DNA of 37,020 nucleotides from Entrophospora sp. SA101. Taxonomy: Eukaryota > Glomeromycota > Glomeromycetes > Entrophosporales > Entrophosporaceae. Below, piece by piece: positions 21,438 through 33,958 of the stretch. The DNA lies in NCBI GenBank assembly GCA_958430865.1, contig CAUDNR010004357.1:1-37020 (forward strand), given 5' to 3'. A program made the translations under genes and the position numbers. Position 1 is the stretch's first letter, and every line of letters begins with the position of its first letter. The notes beneath the pieces were generated by a model. It was not told where the DNA came from, did no database searches, and worked only from the letters and a program-made list of their open reading frames with translations.

Positions 21438-21598
21438 GTCGAACCAAGTTAGGTTTCTATGATACTTTATAATCCTGAAAACATTTTGTTTTATGGTTTT
21501 TCAGCCTATCATATTCTAAAGACACATTATATATATAAAGATCTGCAAAAATTTTAAATTTATAAAAAATAGATCGAATAAATCAAATAATTATAATT

Positions 21599-24377
21599 AT
21601 GTGTGGTATTTTATTTCGCTTGTCTCACGATAATTATAATGCTAATGATAAAATATTTCAAAAAGATTTATGGGATTTATTAATTAATAAGAATAAACAA
21701 CGTGGTAAAATATAAATAATAATCAATTAAAAAAAGGTGTTTAGTTTTGTGAAAATAAACTAAAATAAACTTCATTGTCTTTTATTGACATATTTTGTCA
21801 TTAGGGCCAGATGGAATTTCAAAATTTTCCAAGTCGATTAAATTAATTGAAGAAAAATCAATTATTGATGATGATAGTAGAGGAAAAGTTAATGAATTAT
21901 TATTGGATTTTTTTGGAGCAGTTTTACATTTACGTGGTAAAGAATTAACGGAACAACCTTTAATAAGTGAAAATCATGATATATTATTATGGAATGGTGA
22001 GATATTTGATGGTTTCGAGGTAAGGTAGAGACAATAAATAAATAAAAACATATAAATTATAAATACATGACCAAATATGTTTTTCTTGCACAATATTTAG
22101 ATACCGAAAGATGAGAATGACACAATTCATCTTTTTAATTCATTAAAAGGAATTGAAAATGATGATGAATCATATAAAATTCTAAATGTTTTAGAAAAAA
22201 TTGAAGGACCTTATTCAATAATTTATTGGCAGGTTAATTAATTAATAATCATAATGACAGTAATAATATTTCATTAATTCATTTATTTTAATTTTTGGTT
22301 GTTAGAATTCTACAAAAAAATTGTGGTTTGGAAGAGATTACTTGGGAAGAAGATCTTTACTATGGTATAAACCAAAACTATTATTAAATAAAAAAGATGA
22401 TTTTATATTGACATCTGTTGGATGTAAATTACCAAAAAATAATCATGATGATGGTGATGAAAATCATTATTTTCAAGAAGTTCCTGCTGACGGAATTTAT
22501 TGTTTAGATTTTAAAAAAATTATTGAAGCAAATTCTTCAGGTAAATTATTATTATCTATTATCATTATCTATCATTTAAAAGATTATTTATTGATTCTTT
22601 CTTTCAATATAAAGAATTATTTGAGAATTATTTAATTCATTATAAATGGTATGATAAAGATGATAATAATAATAATGTTCTGGCAAGGATCCAAATAATC
22701 TTTTTTTAATTTTTAATATATTGATTTTTATTAGAAGAAATAATAATTACAATAATAATTATTTTAATACAATAGAAATTGCCATTTGGTAGAGTAAATG
22801 ACAAATTACCAAATCCAGATGAATTACCAAGAATAGACAATTTACCAGGATTATCAATTCCTGATATTTCAATAGAAATGGAAAATGTTATAAATAAATT
22901 TATTGATGAATTAAGTTATTCAGTATGTAAAAGGGTTGAAAATATTCAAGGTTTAGGGTAAGAAAATTATTATATATATGTTTATGTAAATAGTATACAT
23001 ACTTATATTTATATATTATTATATTTTAGAGTATCTACAAAAGAATCCAAAATTTCAATATTATTCTCGGGTGGATTAGATTGTGTTTGTTTGGCAGCAT
23101 TAACTCACAAGTATTTACCAGGGAATGAATCAATTGATTTATTAAATGTTGGATTTGAAAATCTTAGAATTAATCAACAAAAAAATACTAAAAAGAAAAA
23201 AAATAGAAAACAACAAGATGTTAATGATGATAATAATAACACAGATAATACAAGTAGTAATACTAGCAATAATAATAAGTCTATTTATGATGTACCTGAT
23301 AGATTAACTGGTAGACAAAGTGTTGAAGAATTAAGGTGTTAAATCAAATTTAATTAAACGTTTAATATTGAAAAGGTTGTTAATGTCTAATCAATTATTA
23401 TTATTAGAAAAATTGCGCCTAATCGTAAATGGAATTTTGTAGAAATTAACATTCCATATGAAGAATCATGTAAATACAAATCAGAAATTTTGGAATTGAT
23501 TTCTCCATCTGATACAATTATGGATTTGAGTATTGCAATGGCATTTTGGTTTGCCGTTAGAGGCAAAGGTTTGCTTATTTTTTTTATTTTTTTTACTTTT
23601 TTGAATTTTTAATGATTTAATTATAATAAAATTAAATAGACTTTTTTCAATAGGTCAAATTATAAACCCTGATAATCCAAAGGTAACAATAATCATTAAT
23701 AATTATTGGATAATTAACAAATTACTATTAGATATGATAATATTAATAATGTGATTAATATGATTAATATGAAAAGATGACGATGATCGATTACGAGAGT
23801 AAAGCAAAAGTTATATTGGTTGGTATAGGTGCTGATGAATTATTAGGTGGTTATTCAAGACATCGTGAAGCATTTAAGAAATGTGGCTGGGAAAATTTAA
23901 TTAAAGAGGTTTAAACAATTATGCATTATAATATATGTGTGTGTGATTTATTGTTAATATTGTTACTGTTGTTAGATTCAATTAGATGTTGATAGAATAT
24001 CAACAAGAAATTTAGGTATTTTAAACTTAATCTTTCTACTATTATAATTATAATATTCCACAAGGTTTAAAAATAATAATTTATATTATAAAAAAGGACG
24101 CGATGATAGAATAATTTCTTCGCATGCAAAGGAATCAAGATATCCATATTTGTCAGCTAATGTAGTTTCTTATCTGAACTCAATTCCAATTCATCTAAAG
24201 CTTGATCTAAGATTTGAAAGAGGAATTGGCGAGAAATTGCTATTAAGACATGTAGCAAGAAGATTGGGGTTGATTGAATCCAGTAAATTGTTGAAAAGAG
24301 CAATACAATTTGGTTCAAAAACTGCTAGAATGACAAATGAAACTAATAAAGAAAAAGGTAATATGAAAGTCACTTGA
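21599..24377 (+). CDS. ASNSD1: Asparagine synthetase domain-containing protein 1 homologue
   Basis: Twelve exons join in frame to 626 residues: 21599-21704, 21805-22019, 22101-22232, 22306-22540, 22615-22676, 22776-22957, 23030-23335, 23408-23568, 23654-23682, 23777-23908, 23976-24015 and 24097-24377. Residues 1-7 (MCGILFR) give the N-terminal nucleophile Cys2 of a class II glutamine amidotransferase. RGPDG (about 36-40), [12 protein letters not shown] and [15 protein letters not shown] are further conserved sites. The ATP-pyrophosphatase domain has the P-loop SGGLDC (324-329), [14 protein letters not shown] (about 492-505) and the C-terminal [20 protein letters not shown] and [17 protein letters not shown]. 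The length is close to animal ASNSD1 (about 640). These proteins keep both domain cores, but true asparagine-forming activity is not established for them. The exon 5 donor (GTTCTG) is unusual and is the weakest junction. Confidence 0.9.
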
Positions 24378-25384
24378 TCAATTAATCAATCAATCAATCA
24401 TTATCATTGATGAAGAATGTCGTTGTCTGAGAAGAACGACAATGAAAAATAAATAACATAATGCGAAACTATCATTCAAAATAGTAATAACAAATATATG
24501 TTACAAAAAAAATCAAAAATGTGCCTTTTGTAATATAATTTGGTTTTCTAGTGTTAATTCCTTGAATTCTTAACGAATCACGTCAGAGTTATTTCCGTAT
24601 CCTTTAAAGAATCTTAAAGCACAGTCGCAATCCTGTATAGTTTTGTGACGATATATATTTGTTTGGGTCGTTTTCTTTGTGAATCACATATACCAATAAA
24701 TGTGTATACAATATATAAACAAGGATACAAATAAAAATCGAAGATATATCATTATATTTATCACGAATATTCAGTAATTGATAAACAAATTAACTGTTAT
24801 TTGCACCAACTGAAAGAAATCTCTCTTTGATTAATACCAATTGTAGGCTGTTATTTTAAAAATAATAATCACAAAAGATTAGGGAAACAAAATCAACAAG
24901 AAAGAGATGTGTGCGGACCCTGGATATGATGATTAGAACTTCGAACATGTGTTAATAGCCAAATTGGTACAGATCTTTACTACGTTAGAATCATTTTGGC
25001 TGTCCGTGTTTCCCTGTATATCATTTATAAAAGCATTGTCGAAGTTGAGAAATTAATATAAATGAATCTTGCAAAATAAATTCTCTTTCCTTGACTCATG
25101 AAAAACATAATATCACGTATAATTCATTAAAGAATGATCAAATTGTTTAGCACTAATATAATTTTTACGAAATTATTTATATAAAATCTTGAAATATGGA
25201 TCCAAAATTAACAAGTTTCAAATATTATTTCGAATATCCATATTTTCAAACATTTATTTATTAAACATATTTAAAAGTTGATAAATTAATATTTGAATGA
25301 ATACAATAAAACTAGAATTCCTACTATTTTGACTTATAAATATTTATCAGTTATTGAATAAAAGATACTCGATGTATGCGATTT
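24378..25384. other. Convergent intergenic region
   Basis: About 1 kb lies between the 3' ends of the ASNSD1 gene and the minus-strand LRAT-like gene. TGTCGTTGTCTGAGAAG followed by AACGACA (about 24418-24441) forms a small hairpin just after the ASNSD1 stop and may mark its 3' end. Nothing else is recognised. Confidence 0.35.
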
Positions 25385-26577
25385 TTAGAAAAACTCTTCA
25401 TATCTTTGTTGCCACTTTTTATCATCCATAGGGCACCATCTACTTTTACCATCCTGATACATGCGATCCATCACATCTGAATAGCATATTAAAAGCTTCT
25501 TATCCCACTTATTTTTGATTTTACTCCAGTGTTCATTTGCGTAATCGTTGAGGTTCGTTCTTGAGTCAAATACTTTGTCTTTAAATTGGAACGAACAATT
25601 TTCATTATATTTAATTCTATCCATAAATTCCTTGAATTCCCCTTCCGGCTTAAATTCTAAGCCAATAGATTCTAAGACCTCGTCCACAAAATGTTGACAA
25701 TTGGTATTATAAGAATTATAATTATGAGTTTTATTATAATAAGCACATTTTTCGGCGATCCTTTTTAGTCTATTACTATCTTTCTTTATTATATTATGTG
25801 AAACAACTAAAATTATTCCCAATGCTGCCGTAGCTCCCAATACAGTGAAAAAGATGCCAATGCCACCAGTCAAAACGCCGACAACAACACCGAGGATAAT
25901 AGAAATTGCGATTGCTGAAATACATAATCGAAGATTAAACACAGAATTTGTTTGTTGGTAATTTACTCGCACACAGGCCAACATTCCTCTGGTGTCTGGG
26001 ATTGGGCACACAATGCTTGGACCCGCGAGACCATAGCCCCACTCTATGATGATACCATCTATTTCCAGGCCTACATGAAATATCCCATAATTAGTGAATC
26101 GTGTAATTACATTCCTGAAAATGGTGGAATTATAAAACTTTCCATCAATTTTTTCAATGAACAAATAAACATTGTAATTTTTGCTTTTTCTTTTGTTTTT
26201 CCATGTCATTAGCTCTAAATCTTCAGGCATATATTGGCTATTAAATCTTTGAAAGCCTCTAAATGAACGTATACCAGATTCTATATTTCTCAATAGACTT
26301 TCATGTTCTTCGTTTTTTATCATAAGAAATTTTTCAAAGAAGAGATCTGGGTCTCCAAGTTGGTGGACAAGAGTATGAAGCTGCTCTGGATTTTGGATAT
26401 CCAGTTTTTTGAGTAAATCTTTGTATATGTCGTTTTTCGACTCTTCGAGATCTTTGAGTTTTTTTTAATGAGATTATATTCACAGCACCAGTGATCCGAA
26501 CATAAGGGAGTTGTTTCATTGATTGGAGGTTCTGAAGAATTTGAAGAATTTGAAGGTTTTGAAGAATTTGATCCCAT
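25385..26577 (-). pseudogene. LRAT/PPPDE-like papain-fold protein; homopolymer frameshift
   Basis: An ATG at 26577 begins MGSNSSKPSNSSNSSEPP, a good N-myristoylation signal (Gly2, Ser6). About 40 codons on, a run of eight A (plus strand T, 26459-26466) shifts the frame. One extra base would join the start to KDLEESKNDIYKDLLKKLDI and on to the long frame ending at 25385, for about 397 residues. That frame has a His motif (IFHVGLEIDGIIIEWG), a long hydrophobic hairpin (about 45 residues, Gly-rich turn), then YNTNCQHFVDEVLESIGLEF. The order His, then NC(Q/E)HF, is that of permuted papain-fold hydrolases such as LRAT and PPPDE/DeSI; the family placement is inferred from these motifs. It probably sits on a membrane through myristate and the hairpin. 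The frameshift could be real or a sequencing error; apart from it the frame is undamaged. Confidence 0.6.
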
Positions 26578-26738
26578 TATTGTAAAATGAGAAAACTGAA
26601 TTGACAATGATAATAATTATAATACTATCCAATAGCTATACTGATTGAATAATACAGTGCGGATCATCTATACTCAAAAGTTAAAATTTTTGAAATATTA
26701 TGTGATCCACACATTGGATTTTAAAAAANNNNNNNNNN
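26578..26738. other. Assembly gap with short flank
   Basis: Ten N characters fill 26729-26738. The sequence on the left is the upstream region of the LRAT-like gene. The right side opens in the middle of a coding exon, so real sequence is missing and the two sides may not be true neighbours. Confidence 0.95.
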
Positions 26739-26859
26739 CAAGAAGATAAATACGTGATGATATATCTCCAACAATCCAATCCATTCCAGAAAGAAGATTT
26801 TCACCAGTGACAGCATTACAAGATTGATAGCCCAATGATGATGGGTTAAAATTGAATTT
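26739..26859 (-). CDS. ARL2-like small GTPase, C-terminal exon only (partial)
   Basis: After a TTATTTTCTAG acceptor (read on the minus strand) the exon encodes [20 protein letters not shown] and [20 protein letters not shown], running into the gap. The pattern C-x-A-V-T-G-E-x-L-L-x-G-x-D-W-x-x-x-D-I-S-S-R-I matches the C-terminus of ARL2-type ADP-ribosylation factor-like GTPases, which act in tubulin cofactor D regulation and mitochondrial traffic. The stop lies in the gap. No upstream G-domain exon (NKQD, DxGG) is visible in the following ~1.8 kb, so this may be an isolated duplicated exon or a chimeric join. Confidence 0.55.
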
Positions 26860-26995
26860 CTAGAAAATAATTACATTCATAATAATTTTTAAGAAAATTA
26901 AATATGTCCCAACACCAGCAACAACTTTAATAACAATAAATTAATAAATATTTATCTTTCCAATTTGACAAAAATTAGCATTGATTATTATATAA

Positions 26996-27140
26996 TTAAT
27001 TAATTAATTCGTCTCTTCTTGTAATAATGCTTTTCAATTCATTTTTACAATCACCCAAACGCATTCTATCAACACGGTCAGCTACCGAATCATCCATAAG
27101 TTTGTTCAAATAATCACGCCGGATAAGATCTAATTGATTT
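26996..27140 (-). CDS. Minus-strand coding-like exon, unknown
   Basis: Read on the minus strand it gives QNQLDLIRRDYLNKLMDDSV and ADRVDRMRLGDCKNELKSII with TRRDELIN before TAA at 26998-26996. The composition is that of a real helical protein. Further upstream pieces that look coding are NKIRGCLNGEEIKNIPTTLD (about 27300-27230) and SYPLRLVISRTCNDSNK (about 27385-27330). They may be earlier exons of the same small gene, but I could not fix the splice junctions. No family is recognised. Confidence 0.35.
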
Positions 27141-28160
27141 TGGCTTACCTAAATCTATCATAATCGCCACCGTTCAAATAATATTAGAATGATTTTATAA
27201 ATATAAATAAATCGAGAGTTGTTGGAATATTTTTGATTTCTTCGCCATTTAAACATCCTCTGATTTTGTTAATTTCAATATTTAAATAATTTAATTAAAA
27301 AAAAATTTTTCTGAAATGTTATTATTGTTTTTATTGCTGTCATTACAAGTTCTACTTATGACAAGACGTAGTGGATATGAAGAATGATTTAATAAAACTT
27401 TAGGTTAAGAAAAACATAATCCTTAATGCAATAATGAACCATATTGTAAAAGAAAAATGACCTCGATATCTCTTGTGGTTGATAAGAGTGTAAATCAGAA
27501 CAAACTTAGAGTATCCATTCGCAAGTTAATAGGATAAATACTATAGTTATATCGCTAATATTTGAAGAGACCTTTTGTATACTGTTAAATAACTTGTGCT
27601 TTCTGCTTGTTTCCGTTGTTAGAGTTGGCAATGGACAATGTCCAACAACTCATTGGGATATATAGAAAATACGTAGCAAGAGAGTACCATGCTAGAAAAA
27701 AATTCTAAATTCAACTCAGCACCCCGTACGGTACGCACTTTTTACTTTTTTTTTCTTTTCTTCAGTATGGTACGTAATTATGCATACCGATCATTGGACC
27801 AAAGCAAATACATAATTATTTGACTTGTTTGCCTGTTCATTTAAAACAAATTTGCAATTTGCCGTCCATGTAAAAATATGAAAATTCAATTGTTGATAAG
27901 TTTACTAATACAAAAGAGACATCTTAGAAATTGTACACATTTTAGGTCTGAATATTGCGATCAATGTGAAATTATTCTAAATTAAACAATCTTAAATGAA
28001 GAGAATTTTTTTAGATGTTGATGTTGATGTTGATCAATCCTTTGCTAATAATGTTCATCCCGCAAAATAGAATTTAAGTAACTTCCCAACACTACCTTAT
28101 GAAAAACTCTAGATAATAAAAATAAAATATTTTCATTATGTTATTTTTACAAATTTATGT
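27141..28160. other. Intergenic, with possible upstream exons and short repeats
   Basis: Apart from the two coding-like pieces noted for the exon above, nothing is supported. CGTACGGTACG (about 27726) and GTATGGTACG (about 27765) recall the TACCATAC words near 4760. A GATGTTGATGTTGATGTTGATC run lies near 28015-28036. Confidence 0.3.
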
Positions 28161-28440
28161 TCATTGATATGTCCAATGGGAGAGTGCCAACTCTGCTGTT
28201 ATGGATTCAATCAGCAAATCATATTTTTCCACCCAAATTTGCAAGCATTCTCATCCTGTTGATCAACTTGCAGTGAAGTTGGAAAGGATGGCCAAATTTT
28301 TTGTTCTCGCATATTTATTGCATCAATGCTTAGGAACAATGATATTAGTAGCTCTGGTTGCTTGCCAATATTCCTCCAGAAATCAATCAGCAGAGTTTCG
28401 GCAAACAACCTTCTTAGTAGCTATAATGATAAACTTCCCA
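28161..28440 (-). pseudogene. Frameshifted gene remnant, possibly transposase-derived
   Basis: The minus strand encodes FAETLLIDFWRNIGKQPELL and SLFLSIDAIN in one frame, then shifts to LQIWVEKYDLLIESITAELA and LSHWTYQ, ending at TGA 28163-28161. Both segments look like genuine protein, but at least one frameshift separates them. FWRNIGKQPEL faintly recalls the C-terminal region of hAT transposases, where a W/FW motif precedes a helical dimerisation segment; this is weak. It stops about 170 bases before the right arm. Confidence 0.35.
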
Positions 28441-28855
28441 AATAATGTAAGGAATCTCTGACATTTTTTCTTGTTGATGACTCTTTCTTTGTCATCATTA
28501 TTAATAATATTTTTGATAAAGTTCAAGTTTTTTTTAAATATCCAATATTGTATATATTTATCAAGAATTTTATTGTAAAGTTACATCTAATCATCTATCT
28601 AGTCATTAAAAAAAAAAACTATACTACAAAATTTTTTTAAAAAAAAAGAAGGGGTGAAGAAGGGATATTTAATAAGTATAAAAAAATCAATAAAATAAAT
28701 AATAAATAATACATAATATTTATATAATGCCTAAATGCCTAATAACAATAATAACAATAAGTAATATGGGTAACAATAAATAATAAATAAATAATTCTAT
28801 CTTTTTAAAGTCTTAAATAAATAATATGATAGCCCTTTTTTCCCCAATTTATCAA

Positions 28856-31800
28856 TTACCAATTATTATCACCACCAAATGTCAATCCATCTTGTTGAAG
28901 TTCAATTTGCATTGGTACATGTTGAGTTGATTGTTGATAATGATCATTATGTGGAATAGGATTTGTTACTGGTGAATAATTTAGGAAATTTAAATTATCT
29001 GTTAAAAAGTACATATATTAATTATAAAATATTATTAAAAATTCTTTTATTATATTCTTTTTTAATAAATACACGCACACACGTGTGTGAAGATAGATAG
29101 ATAGTTACCTTCAGCTTTGATGATCATTACTTGTTGGTCATGTACGTTTTCTTGATATTGATATGCTAAATTTTGGTGATGGTGGTGGTGATGATGATGA
29201 TGATTTGCTAACATTCCATTAACAATTATATTTGGATCATTCGATGATGCTAAAGATGATGAAGAAGCAGATGATTGACTGTCATCACCATGCATACTCG
29301 ACATTGAAGTTTTAGTTGATAGAGGAGCACAAGAAATTGGCTCTTGTTTTATATTTTCAACACCTGGTGAAGATGAAGATGAATTGATCCTTAGCATTTG
29401 AGGATTTATTGCCATTGTGCTCGTATCATTTGTATTAACACCAGCAGCAGGATTCATTGACATTGAACTTATATAATCATACGATTCGATGAATTCTGTA
29501 GTTATTGCAGGTGTTGATGATGGTGGTCTTTCTTGTAATTGATGTAATTGATGTAATTGCTGCTGCTGTTGAAGCATAAATGGATTAATAATAAAGTCTT
29601 CATTTTTATTAACAATTGGTGAAGACGTTGTTGTGTTAGTTCTAGATGATGATGACGACGATGATGATGATAATGATGATGAAGAAACTGCAGCATAATC
29701 AAATTCGGTGATGGTAGCAGGAGCAGATGATGGCTGTTGTTGTTGTTGTTGTAGAAAAAGATCCTGATGAGAAATATTATGATGAATCGTAATATTATGA
29801 TCATTATTATTATTACCGCAATTGATGTTATTTTCATGATTGTTATTGGGATCGTGGTTTTGCATCAACTTCATATTAGTAAATTGCCAATCATCGTTAT
29901 TAAAACCATTATTATTGGTGGAAGTTGGTCTACAAAAAATATTATTCATTCCGTTGGGAATAATTCTTGGACTACTTGGAACACCACCATAAGGGCTAAA
30001 TCTTCTAGAATGTGTCGGAGGACTTGATATATGTAAGTTTGCAATACATCTTTGTAATGATGAACCACTAGATGATGTTGTTGGTGAAGTAATCATTTGT
30101 TGATATTGCAGATTACTATTATTGCCATTATTGTTATTGTTATTGTTGTTGTTAACATTGTCATCATCAGCATCGTTATTATCATTACCACCATTACCAT
30201 TTTTATTATTTTTCATTGCTTTGACCAATTCAATTTCTTCTTGAAGCCTTTGCATAAGAACAGCTTTTTTACCAGTTGCAGGTTTACCACGTTGCCTCAA
30301 CATTTCTTTGAGCTCACTGACAGTGATATCTTCAAAATCAACCTTTTCCAGTTCTTCATTCAATTTACGTTGATATTCTTCGGACGACATTGGAGGACTA
30401 GCTTGTGAATGCTTTGGATTTCGTTGGATCTGAATTGGTAAGGCGTTTGATCGTCTAGATGATAATGATAATGGCGATGATGGTGATGACAAACCAACCA
30501 AAGAAAATTTAATTGGAAAATGTTGATTTAATGGCGTGGTAGAGGTAGGGGTGGATGCAGTCGAGGAAAAAGAGTTTTTGATTGTTGATTGATGATCATT
30601 GTTTGAACTTTGATGTGATGGAGATGGTGTAATAGGAGCAGATAATGATCTTTTACGTGTATGACCTCTACGTGGTGGTTTCAAGAACGAAGATGACGAT
30701 TGAGACTGAGATGTATTATTATTTGATGGTGTTGGTGGTGGTGGTGGCGGTGGTGGTGATGTTGAAGAATGAACATTCACTAAATCATTTTCTATTAAAA
30801 AAAAAAAAGAGAAATTAGTATTTAATATTTATCACAATTGTCTAATCTATAAAATAATTATCATTACAATTACCATTATTAATACTGTTATTAATATTAA
30901 TATTGTTATTGGCTTTGTTTGAATGAGCTTGAGCACATAATTGCATATTAGGCATACTTCTTTGAGTTTTTTTGTCGGGATTGAGCTTGAATCTGGATTG
31001 GAACCCGTTAATTTTTTGAGTATGATTTATGACATGTAAATTTGGAGCAGAACTCCTGGTGGTTAATTGAGAATGCTTGTGATGATTATGATGATTATGA
31101 TGATTATGATGATTATGATGATTATGATGATTATGCTGATGAATGTGATGATGATTAATGTTGTCGTTGTTGTCATTATTGTTGTTGTTGTTGTTGTTGT
31201 TGTTGCTGTTGTTGTTGCTGTTGTTGCTGTTGTTGTTGTTGTTGTTGTTGTTGAGATGATTATGTTGATTGAATTGTTGGTTATCATTTATATGATTATG
31301 ATTATGATTATGATTATTATTATTATTATGAATGAATTGGTTATGAGGGTTGAATTGTTGTTGACTATTAATATGCTGATTATTAAAATGCGGATTGAAT
31401 ACGAGGTTATTTTGATCATTGCTAATAATTTCATTGTTTTGTTGCTGATTGTGTAATTGTTGTAATTGCTGTTGAAGATATTGTTGAAATTGGTGTGCAT
31501 TTATCAAATCATTATTAGGGTCATTATTATTGTCATTATCATTATTTTCATTATAGTGAAGTTGAGTACGAGCATGATTTAATTGTTGTAATTTTAACAA
31601 AGTATGAATGTCGTTAGTTGACAAACTTCGATTACGGGTAGTCAAAAAGGTTTGATCATTTTCGATAACATGATGATGATGATGGTTATTATTATTATTA
31701 TTAATATTATTATTTATTACGCCGTTAGACGTATTACCATTGTCATTACTATTGTTTGTTGTTTGAGAGATTAACCAATTGGCAGCAGGATCTTTATCAA

Positions 31801-32338
31801 CAAAATTTTGCGGCAGAGCAAATAAGTCATTATTATTTGACCAATCAACAATACCATCGTCATTTCCTCTAACTACCACTCCTTCTCCGCTTTCGATCAT
31901 ATCCATACTCATGCCAATTCCCATATCTATTCCCATATCTCCTCCTATTACTTCATTAATATTTCTAACGTTATTATTGTTGCCATTGTTACTACCACCG
32001 ATAAATAAGTCATTACCATCAAATGTTGTATTTGATGTTGCTGCTGGTGGTGGCACATGTATAGTTGGAGTAGTAGTCATGTTAAAACAAGGATTATGAA
32101 GAATGTGATCTTCGTAATTGTTTTGATCGTAATAAGTAGGAATGTTAGTATCAGTTGATGGTGATGGTGGTGATATAGATATTGACGTGTTGTTGGCTGT
32201 GATTGTTGGCGCAGAAGTTGTGTTGGCGGTGTTGGAGGTTGTGGTTGATGAGGAAGTAGTTAGAGTATTGAATTGAGACGGTAAATGAAAAGCTTGAGTT
32301 AACAAAGTGACAGGAGAACTGTTGTTTTCTTCGTACAT
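28856..32338 (-). CDS. SAP-domain protein with N/Q/H tracts (right copy)
   Basis: Exons on the minus strand are 32338-30874, 30791-29109 and 28998-28856. They mirror the left copy exactly in splice sites, length (1096 residues) and all low-complexity tracts that I compared. The SAP motif falls at about 30339-30231. Tracts of this kind change length quickly, so identical copies mean either very recent duplication or an assembly duplicate. Both copies have their 3' ends facing the unique spacer. Confidence 0.8.
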
Positions 32339-32824
32339 TTTTAGCTAGTCATATCAAGTAAAATAACATTTATTATATATTGTACACACATATATATATA
32401 TATACTAATAATAAAAATAAAATTACCTGTTTTTTTTTTATTTATTTAACTTAATAATTTTCATTAAACGTTGATCAAAAAAAAAAAAAAAATGAAATAT
32501 GTGTGGGTGAGTGAGTGTATGTCGTATGTGGGATGCGTGTAGGAGAGAGAAAGAAGAGAGAGAAAGAAAGGGTAATCAAAGTAAAAAATTTTTAAAAGGA
32601 AAAAAATAAAAGATTGATAATGTCCTAAATTTTTTAAATTAAATTGTTTTATTAAAAAAAAATAAAAATAGGTAGGACTTTTGGAGTTGGTTAGAAAGAA
32701 TGTGTTTTTTGTAAATTTATAAAAAAAAAATTTTGATTGATTTTTTATTTCTTTTTTTTTTTTGTACGAGAAATTCGCACACTATACGCACTTTGGTGGT
32801 GAAATTAATATTAAAAAATAATAT

Positions 32825-32864
<40 letters not shown>

Positions 32865-33958
32865 ATAACATATAAAATATATATAATATATGGTATAATA
32901 TATTTTACTGAGAGAATAAAGAGTGAAAGTAAAGAAAGAAAATAAAATGAGAGAAGAGAGAAATGAAAGTAGAGAAGAGAGAGAGAGAGAGAGAAGAAAA
33001 AATAATTTAAAAACCTAAGTGCGTTGGTGAGGAAGAGAGGGATGTGATGATTCAAACATGGCCTTTTTATTAAAAAAATCAATTATTACACAAAAAACAA
33101 AAAGTTATTTTTCTATATATATAATTAATCATATTAATAGTCAAAAAAAATCATTCATACTTTTGATTATTATCGTTATAGTATTATTTATTTATATTAA
33201 TTATAATATAAAAGAAAAATAAGCCATGATTAGTTACACGACATTTGTACAAAAAAAAAATTATAATACTTTATTTTTCTCCTTTCAATATACACACAAA
33301 CAAACAATCCATCTTTGCTTAATATATTAGTTGGAAATTAATTTTTTAATTAATATAATAAAATTTTTTTATTCTTCCCACTCACTCACTCACTCACTCG
33401 CTCGCACACGTTTACCCCTCCCCTCAATATAATAATAATGAATGTCAAGATCTTCAAATATTTAAAATTATTTAATATTTAATAGATTTTTCAGTTACAT
33501 ATTTTTACGGCTATTTAAAGTTATCTATTATTATTACGTATTATTTACTATTGTTGTTGAAATGTCCTCGTGGCCTTTATTATAAAAATTTTTTTTATGT
33601 AATTATGATATTTATTATATAATAAATGTATAATTTAATAAGATTACGAAATCAAAGTTTATTAATAATTTTTTTATTAAATAATGGTCAGTTTTTTTTT
33701 TCCATTTTATTTATTTATATTTGTTTCATTCACTCTTTCATAACAAATTAATGTGAATGAATGGATGGATGAATGGATGAATGGATGAATGGATGAATGG
33801 ATGAATGGGCGGATGAATGGGTTATAATATAAAATGTATTTTAAGAATATTTCTTTTTATTTATAATAATTGTAGGTGTAACAGTATACATATTTTAATT
33901 TATTTTTAAAGTTTTTAGATCAAAATTATAATAATAAATATACGAATAAATTAATAAA
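32339..33958. other. Intergenic between SAP and secreted-protein genes (right copy)
   Basis: This mirrors 11942-13561: the same AT and CT microsatellites (AT run at 32828-32859), the same CATTCATC array (33754-33819) and the same possible 5'-UTR intron of the SAP gene (32426-32345). Confidence 0.6.

Noticed and set aside
25952..26212. Plus-strand ORF opposite the LRAT-like gene
   Set aside because: It is antisense to the conserved His-motif region.
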